From positions 50,211-114,210 of the forward strand of contig NZ_FOPJ01000008.1 of NCBI RefSeq assembly GCF_900113445.1: a stretch of DNA of 64,000 bases, written 5' to 3'. The notes under the pieces were generated by a model. That model did not search any database, was not told where the DNA came from, and saw nothing but the letters and a program-made list of their open reading frames with translations. Position 1 is the first letter of the stretch. Each line of letters opens with the position of its first letter. Shown here piece by piece: positions 58,782 through 64,000 of the stretch. This stretch comes from Corynebacterium spheniscorum (lineage in GTDB: Bacteria > Actinomycetota > Actinomycetes > Mycobacteriales > Mycobacteriaceae). Made by a program: the position numbers and the translations under genes.

Positions 58782-59909
58782 ATGACTGAGCAGTTCAACG
58801 CCTCACCGCGACCCACCTTGGGGGTGGAGTGGGAGCTAGCCCTGGTAGATCCCACTACGCGCGACCTCGTGCCCGCCGCCGCGGAGGTGATCGCCGCTGC
58901 CGAAAAAGCCGACCCCGAGATTCATTTGGAAAAGGAATTCCTCCAAAACACCATTGAGATGGTGACCGGGGTGTGCACCACCACTGGGGAGGCGGTTGCC
59001 GAATTAGCCCGCGATGTTCACGCCATCCGGCAGGCCGCTGATGATCGTGGCCTGAAACTTTTTGGTGCTGGTTCGCATCCCTTTTCTGATGTGCGCCAGC
59101 AACCGGTGAGTGAAAAGGGCTCCTATGCTGAGATCATTGAGCGCACCCGTTGGTGGGGGCAGCAGATGCTCATTTGGGGTGTGCATGTGCATGTGGGCAT
59201 TGGGGATCGCAACCGCGTGTGGCCGGTGATTAATGCGCTGACCACCTACTATCCGCATCTTTTAGCACTGACTGCTTCTTCACCGGGCTGGGATGGGGAA
59301 GATACTGGCTACGCCTCTAATCGCACCATGTTGTATCAACAACTGCCCACCGCCGGGCTGCCCCCACAATTCACTACCTGGGATGAGTGGGAATCCTATA
59401 TGAAAGACCAGTCCATCTCTGGGGTGATTAACCACACCGGCTCCATGCACTTCGATATTCGCCCCGCCGGCCAGTGGGGAACTATTGAGGTGCGGGTAAG
59501 CGATGCCACCAGTAACCTTCGCGAACTTGCCGGGCTGGTCGCGCTCACGCATTGCCTCACGGTGCATCTGGATCGCCAGGTGGCCAGCGGGGAAACCCCG
59601 GTGGTGTTGCAGCCGTGGCATGTGGAAGAAAATAAGTGGCGGGGTGCTCGCTATGGGCTTGATGCCCTGGTGATTACCAACCGTGATACTGAAGAAGCCT
59701 GGGTGCGCGATGAGCTTGCGCAGCTGGTGGACACCCTGACACCCATCGCTAAGGAATTTCAGTGCGAAGCAGAATTGCGCTCAGTATTGGAGATCCTGGA
59801 CCGCGGGGCGCTCTACCAGCGCCAACGCAAGATCTATGAGGAAACTGGTTCGTGGCTTGAGGTTGTGGATGCCACCTGCGCGGAACTGGATGAGCTCACC
59901 TGGCCCTAG
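58782..59909 (+). CDS. YbdK-type carboxylate-amine ligase (glutamate-cysteine ligase family 2)
   Basis: 375 residues. [53 protein letters not shown] and [21 protein letters not shown] are the GCS2 motifs. YbdK has weak glutamate-cysteine ligase activity in E. coli; the true amine acceptor in actinobacteria is unknown. The order DUF3263, VirR-like, YbdK follows Rv0430-Rv0433. Confidence 0.9.
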   Translation: MTEQFNASPRPTLGVEWELALVDPTTRDLVPAAAEVIAAAEKADPEIHLEKEFLQNTIEMVTGVCTTTGEAVAELARDVHAIRQAADDRGLKLFGAGSHPFSDVRQQPVSEKGSYAEIIERTRWWGQQMLIWGVHVHVGIGDRNRVWPVINALTTYYPHLLALTASSPGWDGEDTGYASNRTMLYQQLPTAGLPPQFTTWDEWESYMKDQSISGVINHTGSMHFDIRPAGQWGTIEVRVSDATSNLRELAGLVALTHCLTVHLDRQVASGETPVVLQPWHVEENKWRGARYGLDALVITNRDTEEAWVRDELAQLVDTLTPIAKEFQCEAELRSVLEILDRGALYQRQRKIYEETGSWLEVVDATCAELDELTWP

Positions 59910-60029
59910 GTGTTGCTGAAACGATTACAGCTAAAGAGCCTCTTTTCAAAGTGTTTTCCTCTAGCTAACCTTGGTGCGCAAGCGCATGAGCTTCACACCC
60001 CTAGGCAAGAAAAGAGGTAGCGCTTCACC

Positions 60030-60185
60030 ATGAACCTAATACTGATCCTCCAAGACCCGATCCTGATGGCCACTCGCTGGCTTAATGAGTTCATCCTCCA
60101 CAACCTCTTCCTCGACCCGCTCTTTAATGAACCACCCTTTGATGAGCGCCCCAGCGGGATTTATATCCCCAAACTCAGCTCTTAG
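60030..60185 (+). CDS. Small hydrophobic-start protein, 51 residues
   Basis: ATG 60030 to TAG 60185 with AAAGAGGTAG about 9 nt upstream. Starts MNLILILQDPILMATRWLNE; then an amphipathic NLFLDPLFNEPPFDERP segment. Good ribosome site and start composition support translation; no family recognised. Confidence 0.5.
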   Translation: MNLILILQDPILMATRWLNEFILHNLFLDPLFNEPPFDERPSGIYIPKLSS

Positions 60186-60466
60186 ACCTACAGCGTGTGG
60201 CTAAGCCCAGCCCCGTTGACCCCGCCGCAGTGAAAGCTGCCGACCGAGGGAAGACGGATCTCGAGCAAAGCCCCATGCCTGTAACGCAGACTCCGCCCTC
60301 CTTTTTCTGTGCGTAGGAAGCCCAGCAGTTGAGCGTCAAAGCTGGGTATTCCTGCCGAGGCTGAGGGGGGGCGGAGTTTGTGTGCTTCAGTTAGTGCCAA
60401 AGCCGATGACCAAAAGCACAAAGTTCGACGCGGGGGAATCATCTAAGAACGTGGAGGAAGACGCTC

Positions 60467-60799
60467 ATGCCGAGATCCGACACTGCAGAGTTAGTGAAAG
60501 AGTTGAAGGAGCTTTCTGGGCTTACCATTGACCAAATCGGCCGTATTTTTGGTGTTTCTAGGAGGTCGGTGCATAACTGGATGAGGGGGAGGCGCATGTC
60601 TCCTCCGAACGAGGAGCGGCTTGCTGAATTGCTCGCTCAAGTCCGGGATCTGCCTAGCGATACCCCTGAGGGGCGGCGGCGAATACTGTTATCTTCCAAG
60701 AACGGACGGAGCCTCCTCAACCACTGGGTTTTTAGCGCGCCCCAAGGAGCAGTGCTAAAAGTGAAGGCCTTGAGTCCGAAGGATCTCTTAGGGCTATGA
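60467..60799 (+). CDS. Helix-turn-helix (XRE-like) DNA-binding protein
   Basis: 110 residues; GGAGGAAG 6-7 nt before ATG. LTIDQIGRIFGVSRRSVHNWMRGRRMSP is the HTH (about 18-45); the rest, including LLSSKNGRSLLNHWVFS, is of unknown fold. No toxin gene lies beside it. Could regulate itself or the neighbouring ABC operon. The 280 bp upstream (60186-60466) contain no supported gene. Confidence 0.7.
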   Translation: MPRSDTAELVKELKELSGLTIDQIGRIFGVSRRSVHNWMRGRRMSPPNEERLAELLAQVRDLPSDTPEGRRRILLSSKNGRSLLNHWVFSAPQGAVLKVKALSPKDLLGL

Positions 60800-60936
60800 C
60801 CTGGGGCTACCGCTTCCGGAACCTGGCGTAGGACCATATTGTGTGCGGTCCGCTACGCCAGTGATGGTGGGTTCCAGTGGCAGATAGCTCTAGAAATGAA
60901 GGTCAATTCGCCGGTGGTGTATGTGCCTGCGGGCTC

Positions 60937-61674
60937 TTAGCGTTGGCGGAGTTTGAAAAGGGCGATGGTGAACCCAAAATAGGCGATCACCTGGATTAAT
61001 GCTGCGCCGAAGCATTGGGAGATGAGGTGTGTGCTGGCGCTGCCGATCGCGAAGGCTGCGGAGGGCGCGGCGATAGCGTAGGCGGCAAGCGCTTGGGGGA
61101 GAAGGTAGATGAGGAAGCCTACGGAGTCGCTGCTGACCACCGCGAAACCCGCTACGCATAGGACGAGGCACATGCCGATGGGCCAGGAATAACTGCGCAG
61201 CAGGAAAGACAGCAGGCTTTGGAAAACTGCGAGGGGGAAGGCGGCGATGAAGACGACCAAGGAATCGGCAGCGAGTGCGCCAAGATCGATGTCTTTCACG
61301 CCGAGCAGCCAGGCGGTGGCGAGGGTGAGTATCAGGAAAATGAGGTGCATGAGGATGATCAGTGCTGCACCGATGAGGGCTTTTATGGCAAAGACCAGCC
61401 AGGGGTGTTGGTAGCAGCAGAGCACGCCATTCCAATTGCTTTTATTTAAGTCTGGGCGCCAGATTGTGGAGAGGATGATCGCGCTACCGACGCTGAAGAA
61501 AATTAGCGCATAAAACAGGCCGGCTTGGGAGCTTAGGGAGATCCAGCCGCTGTCGAGTTGTTCCTGGTTGCGGGCGAAATTTAGGGCCCCGAGGGTGACT
61601 GATAAGAGGGGGATGATTAGGCAAATTATCCAGACCCAGGATCGTTTGAGTTTTAGTGCTTCGCTGTGGAACAT
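60937..61674 (-). CDS. ABC-2 type permease, second subunit (lantibiotic-immunity type)
   Basis: 245 residues with six hydrophobic helices. Starts MFHSEALKLKRSWVWIICLI, as seen in MutG/EpiG-like immunity permeases. It is the third gene of an operon; 3 nt separate it from the preceding permease. Likely exports or expels an antimicrobial peptide, by family. Confidence 0.8.
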   Translation of the reverse strand: MFHSEALKLKRSWVWIICLIIPLLSVTLGALNFARNQEQLDSGWISLSSQAGLFYALIFFSVGSAIILSTIWRPDLNKSNWNGVLCCYQHPWLVFAIKALIGAALIILMHLIFLILTLATAWLLGVKDIDLGALAADSLVVFIAAFPLAVFQSLLSFLLRSYSWPIGMCLVLCVAGFAVVSSDSVGFLIYLLPQALAAYAIAAPSAAFAIGSASTHLISQCFGAALIQVIAYFGFTIALFKLRQR

Positions 61675-61677
61675 GCC

Positions 61678-62412
61678 TTAGCTCCAAATCTTGAGTTGCC
61701 GGGAGCCAACCTGCCACAGGATGGCGCTGATCAGCAGGAAGATGAAGAAGGGGAGGTAGTGCACCTCGGTGGCGGTGATGCTGCCTTCGCTTTGGGTAAA
61801 GGGTAAGGGGAGGGCGTAGTAGCCGAAGGGGATGAAGCGGAAGAAGTGGGTGGGCAGCAGGAATGCGAAGACGCAGATGAAGGCGCTGCTGATGCCGAAG
61901 ATGAGGGTGGCTAGTTGAGATTCCACTGCGCAGGCTAATAAGAGTGCGGCGAGGAAGAAGACTGTGGTGGTGGCCCACATGCAGCAAAAATAGAGCGCCC
62001 AGGGGCCGGGGATCGCTTGCTTGACGTGGACTAATGTGCAGATCAGGGCGGTTGTGAGGCTTTGGGTGAATACCCCGAGGGCTAAGGCGCGTGCTCCGAC
62101 GAGGCCCTTGGCGGATAGCAGGGTACGCACGCTGCTTCCGGAGGTGACCATGAAGAGCCAGCCGCGGTTGGAAAATTCGATATCGGCCAGGCGGGAAGCA
62201 ATGACCGCGCCGATGATTGGCCAGATCAGGGCGCTGAAGAATGCTGAGGAGAGAAGGACGGCGGGGTAGGTGCGGTAGGCGCTATCGCCGCTGCCAGCCC
62301 AGAGTGAGAAGGTGGCGAGTACGGCGATGGCGATGCCGGCGCTGAGGCTGATGAAGGGCACTTTGGTGGCGCGGGCTTTAGAGAGCTCGTGGGAAATGGC
62401 GGTGGTGTTCAT
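61678..62412 (-). CDS. ABC-2 type permease, first subunit (lantibiotic-immunity type)
   Basis: 244 residues, six hydrophobic helices. HELSKARATKVPFISLSAGI start, FSNRGWLFMVTSGS and LLSAKGLVGARALALGVF fit MutE/BcrB-like permeases. 3 nt from both neighbours, hence one translationally coupled operon. Confidence 0.8.
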   Translation of the reverse strand: MNTTAISHELSKARATKVPFISLSAGIAIAVLATFSLWAGSGDSAYRTYPAVLLSSAFFSALIWPIIGAVIASRLADIEFSNRGWLFMVTSGSSVRTLLSAKGLVGARALALGVFTQSLTTALICTLVHVKQAIPGPWALYFCCMWATTTVFFLAALLLACAVESQLATLIFGISSAFICVFAFLLPTHFFRFIPFGYYALPLPFTQSEGSITATEVHYLPFFIFLLISAILWQVGSRQLKIWS

Positions 62413-62415
62413 GGT

Positions 62416-63303
62416 TTAATGCCCCGTGAGCTGCATGAAGATGGATTCGAGGCTTTGGTGTGGGCGGGAGACCTCATAGAAGTCCACCCCGGCATGAAGC
62501 AAGGTGGCACAGACCTTGGGGATTTCTTCTTCCGCGATGGCGGGGACTTCGATCCCTTCGAGCACGGCGGTAGCGGTGGGGATGGCGGCTAAGGCTTCTG
62601 GGATGTGGTTGGTTCTAATGAACAGCGCTGGGGCGTGTTGATCAAAGAGTTCATTTCTTTGGCCCTGGAAGATCATGCGGCCTTTATTAATGATGGCGAA
62701 GTGCGTGGCGATTTTTTCTAACTCGGCAAGCACGTGGGAGGACACCATGACGGTGACATTTTCTTCCTTGGCGAGGCGCAGAATGAGAGCGCGCATCTCT
62801 TCAATGCCATAGGGGTCGAGACCATTGGTGGGTTCGTCGAGCACTAAAAGGGAAGGTTTGCGGCAGATGGCAAGCGCGATGCCGAGGCGTTGTTTCATGC
62901 CGAGGGAGAAGGTGCCGACCTTCTGGTTCTTTGCCTCTTGAAGCCCCACGATGTCGAGGGCCCAGTCAATGTTTTCGGCGGGGAAGTGCAGGAGGGATTG
63001 CACTATCTTCAGGTTCTCGGTGGCGGTGAGGTGTGCGTAGCCGGAGGGTTCTTCGATCATGCCGCCGATGCTGGAGACCAGGGTGCTGCGGGATTGGGTG
63101 CTGAGATCCTCACCGAAGAGGTGGATGCTGCCGCTAGTAGGAGGCACCAAGCCGAGGATCATCTTCATGGTGGTGGATTTGCCGGCGCCGTTGGGGCCGA
63201 TGAATCCGAAGATTGCGCCTTGGGGGATGGTGAGGGAAATATCCTGCACGACCTGTTTTTTGCCGTAGCTTTTGCTGAGGCTTTTAAGAGTTACAACGTT
63301 CAT
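62416..63303 (-). CDS. ABC transporter ATPase (lantibiotic-immunity/bacitracin type)
   Basis: 295 residues. Walker A GPNGAGKST (about 38-46), signature FSLGMKQRLGIALA, Walker B LLVLDEPTNGLDPYG. Same class as MutF/BcrA. First gene of the three-gene operon. No lantibiotic structural or modification genes are in view, so it probably gives self-protection against outside peptides, or is used for other substrates. No strong ribosome site. Confidence 0.9.
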   Translation of the reverse strand: MNVVTLKSLSKSYGKKQVVQDISLTIPQGAIFGFIGPNGAGKSTTMKMILGLVPPTSGSIHLFGEDLSTQSRSTLVSSIGGMIEEPSGYAHLTATENLKIVQSLLHFPAENIDWALDIVGLQEAKNQKVGTFSLGMKQRLGIALAICRKPSLLVLDEPTNGLDPYGIEEMRALILRLAKEENVTVMVSSHVLAELEKIATHFAIINKGRMIFQGQRNELFDQHAPALFIRTNHIPEALAAIPTATAVLEGIEVPAIAEEEIPKVCATLLHAGVDFYEVSRPHQSLESIFMQLTGH

Positions 63304-63563
63304 CCTGGGTGCCTAAATGCGTGGTTAGTTTTTTCGATTTAGCCAGGGTAACTCGTGTTAAGACCGCTGGGTAGGTTTGTTATGGAATATTTACTTTCCT
63401 AACAGGGTGTGGTGTTTTGTGCTCGTGTTTGTTGGGGGTTGGGAGTTGGGGGTGTGTCAGGGCGTGTGCCGGTGGGGTGAGGCCCGTGTGTGGGGCCGGG
63501 GCCTCTGCGCGAGGTTGGTGTTGGTCGGGTTTTTAAGGTGCTTAAAGCAAGGGTTTAGGGCAG
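63304..63563. other. G/T-rich intergenic region
   Basis: About 260 bp holding the minus-strand promoter for the ABC operon. The part 63410-63520 is G/T-rich simple sequence. No gene seen. Confidence 0.45.
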
Positions 63564-63602
63564 AAAACGCCGCACCCCGCGGTGTGCGAGATACGGCGTT
63601 TT
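63564..63602 (-). terminator. Terminator of the surface-protein gene
   Basis: AAAACGCCG (63564-63572) pairs with CGGCGTTTT (63594-63602) with additional pairing inside; on the minus strand it ends in a TTTT tract. Confidence 0.85.
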
Positions 63603-63616
63603 AGAACGCGAGTCGT

Positions 63617-64000
63617 TTAGGTGTTGCGGCGGCGTAGTGCGGCGAGCAGTACGGTGAGGCCTGCGACGCTGAGCATCGATGCGATGGCTAGGGTCAGTGT
63701 GCTGTTGGCGCCGGTGTTAGCTAGGGTGCCGGTGCGCTTTGGTTGCTGTTGGGCAGGTTGTGCGCCCTTTGCGGGTTTGCTGGGGTCAGCGTTTGGGGCG
63801 GGATTCGGGGTCGGTGCAGGTGCCGGTTGTGCGGAGCCGTTGCTGCTGCCGGAGGAGCCGAGCGCCATGCTGCCGAGGGCTAGGCCGGGCAGGATGAGGG
63901 AGCCGGCGTCGAATCCAGGAGCCGGGGTGGTGGTCTCTTCGGGTTCGACTGGTGCTGTGGTGCTGCTTTCGGTCGTCGTCGGCAGCGCGGTGCCGGTTTC
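63617..64000 (-). CDS. Sortase-anchored surface protein, C-terminal end (5' part outside window)
   Basis: 127 residues to the stop at 63617, with the frame open to the edge. Thr/Pro/Glu-rich stalk, then a Pro/Ala/Asn repeat-like linker, LANTG sorting motif, a hydrophobic helix (TLAIASMLSVAGLTVLLAAL) and the RRRNT tail. This is a complete cell-wall sorting signal, so the protein is anchored to peptidoglycan by sortase. Ligand and main domains lie outside the window; could be an adhesin or pilin. Confidence 0.9.
   Translation of the reverse strand, partial: ETGTALPTTTESSTTAPVEPEETTTPAPGFDAGSLILPGLALGSMALGSSGSSNGSAQPAPAPTPNPAPNADPSKPAKGAQPAQQQPKRTGTLANTGANSTLTLAIASMLSVAGLTVLLAALRRRNT

Noticed and set aside
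60188..60442. 84-codon minus-strand frame before the HTH gene
   Set aside because: No ribosome site and a composition typical of non-coding DNA.

Overview
The window looks like chromosomal DNA of a Corynebacterium species (Actinobacteria, moderately high GC). Gene order matches two blocks I know from relatives. One is the C. glutamicum-like run sseA-like, membrane protein, pyrE, RNA methyltransferase, GH76, fba, FUSC protein, purA, together with fprA/pta/ackA/glnX-glnH-pknG. The other is the mycobacterial-like run xthA, GNAT, def, DUF3263, LytR_C (VirR-like), YbdK (compare Rv0427c to Rv0433). Genus is inferred from protein similarity and synteny recalled from memory; species is not determined.

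Layout. 1-5.6 kb: a partial membrane Fe-S reductase, a nucleosidase, an AI-2E-type transporter and a class I fructose-bisphosphate aldolase. 5.7-10.7 kb: dnaK-grpE-dnaJ-hspR behind a SigH-type promoter and three HAIR operators. 10.8-14.4 kb: poorly conserved DNA with a PfoR/PTS_EIIC_2-type membrane protein. 14.6-17.4 kb: clpB, also with a SigH-type promoter overlapped by a HAIR site. 17.6-30 kb: housekeeping and purine genes. 30-31.3 kb: small genes and two intergenic segments with strong RNA-folding potential. 31.35-38 kb: a pck gene (GTP-dependent PEP carboxykinase) cut in two by a 4.7-kb integrase-bearing element. 38.3-51.9 kb: fprA, pta-ackA, the glnX-glnH-pknG nitrogen/carbon signalling operon, a Nudix gene and an ABC exporter. 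52-60 kb: drug-efflux MFS, cardiolipin synthase, DNA repair, def, VirR-like and YbdK. 60-64 kb: an HTH protein, a three-gene lantibiotic-immunity-type ABC exporter, and the end of an LANTG cell-wall-anchored surface protein.

The main discovery candidate is the pck insertion. The 5' fragment (37986 to 37508, minus strand) and the 3' fragment (32789 to 31352) join exactly in frame across a 13-bp core repeat (TCGGTGAGCTCCA). This would restore a 638-codon PEPCK, so precise excision should recreate the gene. The element carries a tyrosine recombinase next to one core, identical 20-bp arm-type repeats near both ends, an excisionase-like HTH protein and a replication-initiator-like protein, but no recognisable capsid or conjugation genes. 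It could act as a genetic switch for gluconeogenesis; that role is inference.

Other points of interest: a perfectly palindromic 15-bp bidirectional -10 region that appears to launch two leaderless mRNAs (def and a DUF3263 gene); a rhodanese whose catalytic Cys is Ser; coexisting class I and class II aldolases; a cysteine-free PknG; and two candidate structured RNAs beside pck. All structural and regulatory calls were made by eye without folding or database software.
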